Below, piece after piece: positions 21,625 through 32,600 of a stretch of DNA of 64,000 nucleotides. The stretch is from positions 1 to 64,000 of the forward strand of contig WNNJ02001601.1 in the NCBI GenBank assembly GCA_012934845.2, read 5' to 3'. The stretch's first letter is position 1. Every line of letters begins with the position of its first letter. A model generated the notes under the pieces. It was not told the origin of the DNA. It worked only from the letters and a program-made list of their open reading frames with translations, and made no database searches. The position numbers and the translations under genes are program-made. The stretch comes from Pomphorhynchus laevis. Taxonomy: Eukaryota; Acanthocephala; Palaeacanthocephala; Echinorhynchida; Pomphorhynchidae.

Positions 21625-21698
21625 TATACTTTGCATTAGAATAAGATACTAGATAGTTATTTCAGAGGAAATACATCATTAGCATGTATTTGGCCCCG

Positions 21699-21748
21699 CT
21701 GCTATGTTGGGTAGAGGAGTTAGGGGCCGAAACCTGATAGCATAGCAG
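21699..21748 (+). other. Naiad 3'-terminal hairpin
   Basis: CTGCTATG (21699-21706) pairs perfectly with CATAGCAG (21741-21748). The loop contains GGGTAGAG and GGGGCCGAAACCTGATA. In array units the stem is TATGTT/AACATA with the same loop blocks, so pairing is maintained while stem bases change. No canonical hammerhead can be drawn, in agreement with reports that Naiads lack one. Confidence 0.6.
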
Positions 21749-21999
21749 TTCCTCCGATACAGTTCCTTATTCTGATACAACGTCTGTTATTTATTAGTCA
21801 ATTCATAAAAATGACTTTTATTTTAAATTTCAATTTTTTATTTTAACTTGATTTAAATTATAGAAAATCTAAAAACAATTATTAATTTTATTATTTAATT
21901 ATTAAATTTTGATTTAGCATTATTATGTTTTGTTTATTTTATAATTATATAACAATACGTAGACTCAGTTAGCTGATTTAATTTTTTTGCTTCTATTTG

Positions 22000-22230
22000 A
22001 TCTCTCTAAATAACCAGAGCATTAAATTTTGATATTACGCAATTTACTGATGGCATTCTCCTCAACTCTTATTTACCCTCCTCCCAAATCGATGATCTTG
22101 CATCCACTTTCTCCGCTTACCTCTTATCCGTTTGCCAGCACCTTTTTTCTCTTCGCCTATCACTCAATAAAGTATTTTGCTCGTTCCTCTTACTCCGGAT
22201 TAGGGTTTAGTCACTATACTTTCGATAACA
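22000..22230 (+). mobile_element. LINE G, 3' continuation (RT YADD region)
   Basis: Reads ...ALNFDITQFTDGILLNSY...LFSLRLSLNK, aligning with FNFHVMQYADDILIYAH...LSSLRLSLNPDKSK of family A. The catalytic YADD is FTDG here, so the copy is dead. It picks up LINE G roughly where the left part at 19737 stops, with the Naiad in between. Confidence 0.6.
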
Positions 22231-22975
22231 GTAAGGAGACTGCAGCGATATCAGTCTTAAAAACATAAACCTCTCCTTTATCACTAATATATCTACTTAC
22301 CCTCGAAGAGAATCTTAATTTAACAACTACCAGGCAATGATCCGATAGTCCAATCGGTGTTTCAAGTTGAACGCTGCTAACAACTGACTATTAGAGCATG
22401 AGCAAAGATCCAAAATAGAACTATTGTCCTTTGCAAAACGAGTGTTACTGCAAAAATGTTGACTAAGACCACAGTAAGTGATATTCTCTAAAAGAGCACT
22501 AAACTCACCATCACAACTAGAGAGCGCTGTATATGTATTCCAATCCACACTAGGCATATTAAAATAACCAATCACTAACTTCTAGTATTGTTTAAAGTAT
22601 AATATTCTAACTCGTCAATAAGCTTACTCGTGCCAGCCAAAAGTGTACGATACACTACCCCAATTGCAACTGGTGCTGAATTAGGAAATCTAACCAGACC
22701 CCACAAACTCTCGACTTTACCAGAGGAAGAAGAATGCAAAAATGTGATATTGACATCATTACGTACATAAAGTACCACTCCTCCACCTCTATCATATTCC
22801 CGGTCCCTTCAAAAAAGCGTATAACCATGTATGGAAATCTCGTCATCAACTACATCACCGTGCAGCCAATATTCGCTAATTCCGACTATACTAGGCTTGT
22901 TTTGATTAACACGAAATCTCAGTTCATCTATTTTACGCTTTATTACGGATATATTACGGATACGCTAGAAAAAGT
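22215..22975 (-). mobile_element. LINE endonuclease fragment (family I)
   Basis: Minus-strand EEP nuclease of a LINE: KIDELRFRVNQNKPSIVGISEYWLHGD, then GGGVVLYVRNDVNITF, VAIGVVYR, IGYFNMPSVDWN (the GDFN motif written GYFN) and SDHCLVVVKL. At least two frameshifts or stops divide it. It represents an ORF2 start; the RT part is absent. It lies head to head with the family A LINE that begins just to its right. Confidence 0.75.
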
Positions 22976-23066
22976 ATTGGTTATTAAAGTTCTTACATTC
23001 CAGATTATTCCTGTCAGTTCCGCTCGCTACGCTCACGGATTGAGCTCAATATATCGATAAAAAGTC

Positions 23067-24391
23067 ATGCCTAAAAAAGCGCGATCTCAGATCCCGGTTC
23101 CTGATCAAGAATCTTCCACATCAGAATGCAATGATGGTTATACCAGCTTTGAAGTTGGATGCGATTCCAAAGATTGCGATGTATGGACACTTGTTCGTGT
23201 TAAAATATCCGACCACTCGGTGTATAAACGTAAACATTTCACTTGCGGTTTTTGTACATCAGTACGACTACTACAGTTATCCTGCTCATCTACTCCTGTA
23301 TCACACACGACCACTCAAACCAATGCTGTTTTAGATGTTTCCCTCGCATCAACACCTGACTTCGCATCATATAATTCCATTATTAAACCTACTCTCTCAC
23401 ACACTCCTCGTTTAACTACGTACCAAACTTCCATTAATCTTTCTCATTCTAACAATGCTAACGGTAAAGCTTTTCATCTCGTACCTCCTCTTTCCTATTC
23501 CTCCCCCAATCTAAATAAATCTCAAACTTCTTTATTCTCCTCACGTACTCCTTACTCGACCTCCCTTGTATCACCTCATAATAATTTACACCCTTCCATC
23601 AAAATCATTTTCAGTAAAATTTCCGATCAACTGATTCAACACTCCATTCCTGTCATTCATGCCCCAACCTATTTTAATTCTACTTACTCTACCTCCCACG
23701 TAACACTTCCAAATAATTTACATCCTTCATTTAAAATCATATCCAGTCACATCTCTGATCAACCGATTCAACACCCCGCTCCTGTCACACTTGTTCAACC
23801 AATATTAATTCTTTATCAAGCACCCCTGTCATTTCCACTTCTATCTGCTCATCTACCTCGACTCCTACCAGCTCTGTCCGTCCACCACATCCACGAAATC
23901 GTTTTCCTTCGCGCGATCGCTGTATAATCATATCAAACTTAAAGCTTTCCGAATCTGCTTCTCCACAATCTCGCCTCGATGATGATGTATCTGCTTTCAG
24001 GTCTATCCTAGCAACCATTCTTCCTGATGATAACCCATCACTCTTCAATAATATTGCTCCTGTATCCTTTATTCGTTTAAACAAATCCACTAAATCCAAT
24101 CATCTCAGTCCTCCACTCTTAAAAATCGTTTTCCGACATAGTTCACATGCCTCTTCGGTACTCTCTCAACGTTTTAAACTTCTTACCACTTCATCTACTT
24201 GCCGTATCTTTCCTGACCGCTCCCCTTCTGATATTGCCCAGCTCAATTTAGCTCGCATTGAAAAACATCGACGTGAAACAAACGGCGAGTCATCCTTATC
24301 TATACGTAAAATCAACGGAAATTTTCACGTTCTTCACACAAGGCCAAAAATTCGATGGCGTCCCATCTCTCCCCCTTGTCTCCTTCGCTAG
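23067..24391 (+). CDS. LINE A ORF1 protein (one frameshift)
   Basis: About 440 codons. The N-terminus has a Cys finger: C32, C37 (CDSKDC), C60, C63 (CGFC). A Ser/Thr/Pro-rich low-complexity stretch follows. The C-terminal half (NRFPSRDRCIIISNL..., PPLLKIVFRHSSHAS, FPDRSPSDIAQ...) resembles the RNA-binding ORF1 halves of CR1-like LINEs; an RRM-like fold is inferred. The first frame runs to 23927 and the rest is in another frame, shifted near 23790. The same C-terminal half is recognisable in family B (33909-34439, 56690-57105). ORF1 proteins coat element RNA and chaperone priming. It ends 37 nt inside ORF2. Confidence 0.8.
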
Positions 24392-27265
24392 TCGATCTCG
24401 CTCCTAAGCATACTTTTCGTCTTAGTCTATTCAATACTCGCTCCATTCTTCATAAAGCTGATATGCTTCTCGATATCTGCGATCAATTATCTATCGATAT
24501 TCTCTGCATTACTGAATCCTGGCACTCTGACTCCGACGATCTTGCTATTCGTCGTCTATGTCGCTCTGGTTGTTCTCTAGTTGAATCAGCTCGTCAAATT
24601 ACATCTCATACATCTACTGCGTCTAACCATGGCGGTATAGTTGCCATTGCTCGTCACCCAATGTCTTTACGTAAAATTGACGTAAACATCCGTTACACCT
24701 CGTTCGAATTACTCATATGCAGATTATCAACGCCTTTCCATCTGTTAATTGTGATTGTATACCGTCCAGGTTCAGTTCCCACATCACGTATCTTCTTTAA
24801 CGACCTTGCAGATCTTATGTCTCACTGTTCATTGTCTTATACTCCCTCTTTTGATCTCGGTGACTTTAACATTCGTCTTGATCGCCCGGCTGACTCTGAC
24901 TCTATCACTTTAACTAATCTTTTTTCTGATTTTAACAATAAATTACTTTCAACAAGCCCAACTCATATTCTCGGCGGTGCTCTCGACATCATTGCTGTTC
25001 CTAACTGCTTCAATGACTATACATCGTTGTCAATTACTGATCCTGATTTGTCCGATCATTTCCTTGTCACTCTTACTCTTACTCGTCCCAATCCTCCTTC
25101 TCCGCCTTTACCTTTATCTACACCAAGTCGACCATGGAAGCTTCTCGATATCCCTGATCTCTGCACAGCCTTACTCAATTCTTCACACTTTTCACTTCCT
25201 CTTCACTATCTCTCTCCCGATGATCTCTGCATTCTGTTTGATTCTGAACTTACGTCGATCCTCAATAACCTTCTGCCTAGTCGACTTCGACGTTCCCAGC
25301 GCTTGCGCCATGCTCCCTGGTTCGATTCTGACTGTAGTCTTTCTAAGCGTCGCCTCCGTCACTCTTTTCGTATGTATAAACGCTTTCTTAAACGTTCACC
25401 CAACTCACTCCCTCCAAATATTCGTGATTTATACTTTTCTCAACGCGGTTCACATCTCATTCTTATACGTACTAAACGTACTCTCTTTTGGCGAAATCAA
25501 CTTGAGTCATCTTCCAACACTAAATCTCATTGGAAAATCTTAAACTCAATTCTTTCACGATCATCTACCCCTTGTAATATAAATCCTGATGAATTTTCTT
25601 CTTATCTACAAACTGAGCTATCTAATTTACTTTTCCTACCACCCATAGCCCCCTTGTACCCACTCTTATCTTTAAATACTTCCCTCCCAGAACTATTCCA
25701 CCTTCTTCCCGTTTCGTCTGATGAAGTTTCTTCGGTTCTGATGTCATTACCTAATAAAACCTCTCCTTCTGACCCAATTCCCACTCACTTGCTTAAAAAT
25801 ATCTGCTCCGTTATCTTACCCTTCCTAACCACATTGTTCAACTCGTCCATCCGTAGCCATACATTTCCTGCCATCTGGAAATGCGCCACTGTTCGTCCTC
25901 TCATCAAAAAAGCAATCTCTCGACTCCTCACTATCATCTTCGTACCGTCCTATTTCACTTCTCCCAACCCTCTCTAAACTCCTTGAGCGTCTCGTTCTTA
26001 AGCAAGTTAATACATATCTCTATTCCTCTAACTTATTTCCTCCTTTCCAAGCCGCTTTTCGCTCTAATTACTCTACCGAAATTGCATGTCTTAAAGTTTA
26101 TAACGACTTACTCATATCGCGCGATCATAAATTATGTAGTCTCATAGTTTCTCTTGATCTATCGTCTGCTTTTGACATCGTCGATCACTCGATTCTTCTC
26201 TATCGCCTTCGTCATGATAATGGCTTCTCTTTACCCACTGTGTCATGGTTTTCTTCATATCTATCAAACCGTACATTTCGCGTATATTCTAACTCTTCTC
26301 TCTCCCATCCTTCGTCCATTCCGTCCGGTGTTCCACAAGGCTCCGTATTAGGCCCTATACTTTTCTCTCTTCTTCTTGGTGATTTGTCTTCGATTTCTCA
26401 TAAATTTAACTTCCATGTTATGCAATATGCTGATGACATTCTCATCTATGCTCATGCATCTGTTTATCGTATTCACGATCTTAGTGTTTCCGCTTCGGAC
26501 TGTCTTGTCTCAATTTCTAATCATATTTCTTCCCTTCGCCTTTCTCTGAATCCTGATAAATCCAAAATTATGTGGATCCTACCTCGACGCCTCGGCTTAG
26601 AACCTTCCTCCGTATCATTAAATTCTACAATTATTCCTATCGTTGATAATCTCGTTTTCCTAGGCTTCCATTTTGACAACCGACTTTCAATTAAACCTTT
26701 CGTTATAGATAAAGTACGCTCATCTACCTTGATACTCCGCAACCTCCGTCAAGTTCGTAGATTGATCGATTTCCCATCTTGTATGACTCTCATATCATCT
26801 CTCCTTTTTTCTAGACTCGATTATTGTCTTAGTCTATTTTCCAACTCACCTAAATCCACTTTTCTTCCCCTACAACGCATTGTCAACGCAGCTGTCCGAA
26901 TTCTCCTCCGTCTTCGTCGTTTTGATCATACATCCCACTATCTTGTTTCTCTTAATTGGCCTACCATTTATTGTCGTGTTCAAATTCGTCTTCTTATCGT
27001 TGCTTTCCGCCTTGTAACTTTTCATACCCCTTCATTTCTCAACCCTCCTTTTCTAGACAATTCTCGTACTGTGTATTGTGCTCTGCGTTCCCGTAATTCC
27101 CTTCTTTTACATGTCCCAATCTACTCTACCTCTTTTGGCTTCCGCTCCTTCGTTGTGGCTGCTCCTCTCTTGTGGAATCATCTGCCCATTCATATACGCC
27201 AATCAACTTCCCTGCAGTGCTTCAAACGACAAATCCGATCCCATTTTAACCATTTAACTGCTTGA
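24355..27265 (+). CDS. LINE A ORF2: EEP endonuclease + reverse transcriptase (one frameshift)
   Basis: About 970 codons. Endonuclease in the first 240 residues: LFNTRSI, ITESWHSDSD, GGIVAIARH, IVYRPGS, LGDFNIRLDRP, THILGGALDIIAVP, SDHFLVTL. RT: SSYRPISLLPTLSKLLERL, motif A LDLSSAFDIVDH, motif B SGVPQGSVLGPILF, motif C YADD (26426-26437), then NPDKSKIMW. The C-terminal domain ends SLQCFKRQIRSHFNHLTA. The frame open from 24355 runs to 25977 because of one extra A in an A-run at about 25906-25911 (six As here, five in the copy at 41296-44443). The second frame then stays open to 27265. This enzyme nicks the target and reverse transcribes the element RNA. Confidence 0.9.
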
Positions 27266-27499
27266 CTTTCTCATTTTTGTTTGTGGACTTGTAAGCGTAC
27301 AGCTTGTACGCATTTGCCACATTAAATAAATTTGTATTATTATTTATTATTGCAGTATAGTATATTACAGCTCTGTTTTTTACCACTCCAAATTGTATTT
27401 CCACGCATTGTCCTGAATAGATCAGATTCCAAATAATATAGGCAGCAATGACCTATATGAGAGCGCTCTCCGACATCTGTGAATCTGTGCGAGGCGACA

Positions 27500-28060
27500 A
27501 ACTAAAGGGCTCTATACAATTCTTATTCGTCGCCTCACCACCCCAAAAGTTTTCACATGTAAGTTGGTTTCACCTAGAGCAACACGATCCTTAAGTTCTT
27601 TTCTAGCCGCAATGAGCCTCTTACGCTCCGTAGGATCAAGATCCTTCAATAGCCGAACGTTTGATCCTTTAAGGCGAAATGAATTATTAAGGATTAACTC
27701 AGCATGTGATTGTTCACAAAAGACGTCCTTAAGAAGACGCGGATGGTCATTGAGAGGACTACGCTTACCCAGTCTGAACAGAGCAACTAATCTCATGCTC
27801 CCAACCACTTCAGAGTCACAAGAACATAGAACATGTAATAATATCGACCTAAGACTCCCGTATATCGTCTTTGAGTCGTTCTTGAGAATTCTCATAAATA
27901 GATTCAGGTACATTTGCCAAAAGAAACGATCGACCTCTATCAGGAGCATTCCTAGATCTAAGTCCATGTGTGTCATTAACAGTTTTGTACATAGTATTAT
28001 TCCCTGTAGGCTTGAGACCGTCTCAAGTGATAGGCATCACTAACCTGCTGATCACTGCTG
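27500..28060 (-). mobile_element. LINE ORF1 fragment (other family)
   Basis: The minus-strand frame 27512-27976 ends with a typical LINE ORF1 C-terminal block: FRLGKRSPLNDHPRLLK, NNSFRLKGSNVRLLKDL, DPTERKRLIAARKELKDRVALGE. Upstream in other frames are weaker matches to the RRM-like start (DRFFWQMYLNLFMRI). No ORF2 follows on this strand. It is a different ORF1 from that of family A. Confidence 0.6.
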
Positions 28061-28274
28061 CGATTAAGCACATATGCAGTTGATTGCTTCAACATTTCCC
28101 TGGACACTGTGTTATATTTTGCAATCTCATGTTCGCTGATCGTTTGAATGCTGCGGCCTGATGAGATGATGATTCCCGGAAGATAGTATTTCTTCCTCGT
28201 TAAGTGGAGATAAAATACGATAGATAGTATTCTATCTCGTTAAGTGGAGATACAATAAATAGTCATATTCATTA

Positions 28275-28322
28275 GAGTTGTAAGCGCGCCGTTGGCACGC
28301 ATTTGCCACTAAGAAAATTATT
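28275..28322 (+). mobile_element. Solo LINE A/B-type 3' tail
   Basis: GTTGTAAGCGCGCC, then GTT, then GGCACGCATTTGCCAC: the conserved 3' hairpin (six of seven pairs) and downstream box of families A and B with no attached ORF2. The upstream 150 bp contains a short direct repeat (TCGTTAAGTGGAGATA at about 28198 and 28237). Probably a 5'-truncated insertion reduced to its tail. Confidence 0.6.
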
Positions 28323-28389
28323 TTTTAAGTTCTAAATCAATCAATCTTATGGGATACTTTATAAGTTATCAACAAATTCGTCCCTACCT

Positions 28390-29560
28390 CGATTGCTTAA
28401 AACCACTTTAATTTTAAGTAATCCATAGAAAACGTATGCCTTAAGGCTGTTGATCACAACTGGCTTTTTGTTGTGAAATGCGACGCCTCCAATATTACAT
28501 TATTAACGATATTCAATCAATGCGATCGTTATGTAGCCTTTATATCAAGAACGTTTAGTTAAAATGAAAAACGGTATCCTTAAATCGATAAGGAAGTCAC
28601 AGACATCATCACAGGTTATCAGAAAGCATTACCTAATTGGAAATCATTTTACTATTGTCACGGATAAACGATCGCTGCCATTCATGTTCGACAGTAGAAA
28701 ACACACAAGGATAAAGAATGATAAAATACAAGTATGGAGATTAGAACTATCTGATTTTTTATACACGATTTGATATTCAACTGGAAATTTACATGTCGCA
28801 TTTGATACAATGTTAAGAACTTGTTTAGTTTCGAATTAAAGGTCTCTGAGAAGTTCACAATGATTTGTCATACTGGAGTAACAAGGCTCATCCATTTCGT
28901 TCAATTCAAAAACCTCTCATTTTTCACGCAAGAAATCCGAGACGTATGCATCAACTGCAGAATTTGCGTAGAATTCAAGCCAAAGTTTTACTGAGTCAAT
29001 ACACCTCCTCTCATAAAATCGACTAAACCTATGGAACGAATTAGTGCTGATTGCAAAGGTCCATTACCAACAAACTCTAAGAACAATTATCTATTTACCG
29101 CTGTAGATAAATTATCTCGCTATCCATTCGTTATCATTGTACCCATATTTCTTCACAGAGTGTAATCCGAACCCTTACCTCAATATTATCTTAAAGTGAA
29201 ATGCCTGCATTCATTCACAGTGATCGTGGATCAGCTTTTTATCTGATGACGTCAACAATTCCTGTATCAAAGAGTAAAACGACGAATTACAATCCAACAG
29301 GAAACGCACATGTCGAAAGATTTATATAGAAGACAAAATGCTTAGCATTGAAATCTCTATGAATTTGTCAGACTGGGAAATTGAATTGACACACGCTTTA
29401 TATTCTATTAGGTCCTTGATATCGACAGCAACAAATTCAAATCCGCACGAAAAGTTCCTTGCTTTCATAAGGAAATCAATTACAGGATGTTCAATCAATT
29501 ACATGATAATTAAGAAAAAGTTATAAGTATTCAGCATAATTACAATTGTACAAGCAACGA
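28390..29560 (+). mobile_element. Ty3/gypsy fossil fragment (RNase H and integrase parts)
   Basis: Broken remnant of a Ty3/gypsy LTR retrotransposon. Parts seen in order: RNase H (HYLIGNHFTIVTDKRSL), the integrase zinc-binding region (HTGVTRLIHFV...CINCRICVEFKPK) and the integrase core (MERISADCKGPLP, HSDRGSAF, NPTGNAHVERF). No LTRs, gag or protease are seen near it. It carries many breaks (roughly eight or more) and is clearly old. Confidence 0.7.
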
Positions 29561-29629
29561 GATTCAGAGATATGCCGCAACGAGTTTCAACAACAACGAA
29601 AACTAAAAAAGTTTTAGAGATAAATAACA

Positions 29630-32600
29630 TACAATCAATACAATCAGTTGCAGCTTAACAGCTTAAACACACAAGGACGTTGATGGGAAGACGTAATAAG
29701 ACAGCTACGACCGACACAAACTGTGCTCAACTGCAAGTACATTGCTCGACACACGACTGCAGCGTCTAGACAACAATCGCCTGCAACATCAGTAAGTCTA
29801 AAGAAGACTTTATATGTGGATTTTGTGCCAACAAACTAACCCGCAACCTCTTACATAAGCAATATCAACATCCAACACGTCCACTCAAACTACCCCCGTC
29901 GTTTCCAATGTCCTTTCACCACCCACTGATCCTGTCACCATATACACTTCCTACCACATACCATCTTCACTCAACGACACCCCTCGTCCCGTCCTTCCTG
30001 TCTCGCTTCTCAATAACTACATCCATCAATCAAAATCACATCCACCAAGTTCCACGATATTTCCACTCATAATATTTCCTCACATCGCTTGTCACCATCT
30101 ATATTATCTCTATCCTCCATGTCTCCCACCGTCAAATCAACTCTTTCGAAAATCCTCAACTGCCAGCTCTCCTATCGTAATCTCACCCACTCATGTCACT
30201 CGTCCTCCGTTACAGAAACGCTTTCCTTCTCGTAAACGTTGCGTCATCGTCACTAATATCACTCCTTTCACCTCCAAATATCAACAAGCAGGTCTCGACC
30301 AAGATGCTTCGCCTCAGATTCATCCTCTCGAATCTTGTTCCCGCGGATAAACCGTCCTTTTTCGATGACATCTCTCCTGTCGCATTTACCCGCCTAAACA
30401 AATATTCTTAATTTAATCCTTCTCAGCCCCCTCTCCTGAAAATCGTTATTAAGCATCGCTATCACGCGTCCTCTGTCCTCTCCCAACGATTTAAACTCAT
30501 GTCCTCTTCAAACACTCGCATTTTCCCCGATCATACCCCTTCCGAAATCGCTCAACTCTCTTCTACCTGCATCAAAAAACGCCGTCGCGAGGAAAACGAC
30601 GAAACATCTCTTCATCCGAAACATCATCGGAAATTTTCATGTTGTCCTCACCCGCCACAAAATTCGTGGCGTTTCATCTTCCCTATGTGTCTTCTCCGCT
30701 AGACCCTTTCACCACCACACACGGTTTCCGCCTCGGCCTCCTCAACACTAGATCTATTCTCAATAAATCCTATCTTATCCTCAATCTATTCACCAAGCAA
30801 TCTATCGATATCTTCTGCATCACCGAATCCTGGCACTCCGATTCTGAAAACCTCTTCATTCTGAAATCGCTCACTAGTCAAATCCGCCCGCCCCCAAACC
30901 TCATTTTCTTCTAAATTCTCTAATCATGGCGGCATTGTCGCATTCGCCCGTCACTCCGCGTATCTTCGCAAAATAATTCCCCCTGTTAGTCATTGCGCTT
31001 TTGAATTGCTCACTTCTTGTTCTTCTAGCCCAATCACACTGGATCTCGGCATTGTATACCGTCCTGGTTCATCAGTTCCTACCTCCTTATTTTGTACCGA
31101 ACTCGCTGACCTCCTTTCACACTGTTCTTTGTCTTCCATCCCTTTACTCATTCTTGGCGACTTCAACATACACCTCCAACTCTTCTCTTCCAATGATTCC
31201 TTCCGGTTCATCAACATTCTTCCAACTACAATTTCAAACTCATCTACACTTCTCCCCACACATATCCTTGGCGGGGCACTCGACATCATAGCTGTCCCTG
31301 GTCGTTTTGCTGCCTACACCTCACTATCCATCTGCGATCCTAGTCTATCCGATCACTTTCTCGTCACCCTTGATCTCACTTCCAATAACTCCACGCTTCA
31401 CACACCTACCATCCTACGTCGCCCTTGGAGAAATCTTGACATCCCACATCTCCGCTCTGCCTTACTTAATTCGTGTTTATTTTCTAACACAATAACATCA
31501 TCCTTTCCTCACGATCTTGAAGTTCTTTTCGACTCTGAACTCACATCCACTCTCGATCTTCTCTCGCCCTTCAAGCCTCACCCTCACCGTTTGATTGCAC
31601 CGTTCTCATAGTAGAAAATGCATGTGCCTACTGTCCCACAGTAGGCACATTCAATGCCTACTTTCAAAGCGTCGACTCCGTCATGATTTCGAGTATATCA
31701 CCGCTTTCTCAGACATGATATCCGCTCGCACTCTCTCTCCGTGATTCCTATATTATTCTTCGTGGGTATCATCTTCACCTACTACGTACAAAATGCTACT
31801 CCTGGCAGCATAAAATCAACACTTCATTAAACTCCAAATCTCTCTGGCATACTTTAAACTTAATCCTTTCTCACTCCTCTTCGTCTTGCAACATAAATCC
31901 CCATTATTATTCGTCATTTCTTCAGACCTAAGTATCCACGTTACTCTCTCACAACCCCGTCTTCATTTAATCTCACTGCTACTCGCCTCGCATCATCCTC
32001 CCGGAACTCTTTATTCTTAACCCTGTATCACCTACCGAAGTCTCATCTGTACTCATGTCCTTGCCCAACAAAACCTCACCTGACGATCCCTTGCCTACCC
32101 CCATACTAGAATCCTTATGCTCAACGATATCCCCTCTCCTCACCACCTTGTTTAATCCGCCATCCGCAGTCGTATATTTCCTTCATTGGAAATCCGCCAT
32201 CGTTCGTCTACTCCTTAAGAAACAATCGCTCGACACCTCATTTCCTTCTAGCTATCGCTCCATTTCACTCCTCCCTACACTATCCAAGCTCTTAAAGCGT
32301 CTTATCTTAATACAGATCAACGTTTATCTCCCTTCACCCAGTCTGTACCATCCTTTCCAATTCGCTATCCGCTCTAATCACTCCACATAAATCGCTGCAT
32401 AAAAGTTTACAAAGACCTACTAATTTCTCGTGACAAGGCTCTATATAGTGTTTTCATCTATCTCGACCTTTCCTCCGCCTTCGACATCGTCGACTACTCC
32501 ATCTTCTTTTCTTGCATTCGTTATGATTACGGATCTTCTTCCTCCTCCGTAGCATGGTTTGCCTCATATCTATCCGACCGTTCTTTTCGAGTCTGTTCAA

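Larger units (their letters stand above)
19792..21990 (+). mobile_element. Naiad PLE with open RT frame, 5'-truncated, inserted in LINE G
   Basis: Begins within the linker (GGACTTTTAAATAATTC), so the endonuclease is missing. The CxC codons (TGCAATTGT) are at 19960-19968. The RT follows, with its palm intact in one frame (20440-21624), then the 3' end with a 50-nt hairpin at 21699-21748. Beyond the hairpin, Naiad 3'-end sequence reappears in antisense (about 21750-21830), a tail-to-tail arrangement of the kind reported for PLEs. On the left, 57 bp of LINE G (19543-19599) are repeated at 19735-19791 right at the junction. The insertion splits LINE G between RT motif B and the YADD region. Confidence 0.85.
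23010..27350 (+). mobile_element. LINE family A, nearly complete copy
   Basis: Contains ORF1 (23067-24391), ORF2 (24355-27265) and a 3' UTR ending in a hairpin and AT-rich tail (GTAAGCGTAC at 27291-27300 pairing with GTACGC at 27306-27311, then ATTTGCCACATTAAATAAAT). Only two frame errors were found in about 4.2 kb, one per ORF, so the insertion is fairly recent. Start chosen upstream of the first ORF1 ATG; the true 5' end is uncertain. Domain order (Cys-finger ORF1, EEP nuclease, RT, C-terminal domain) fits the CR1/L2/Jockey group. Confidence 0.9.
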
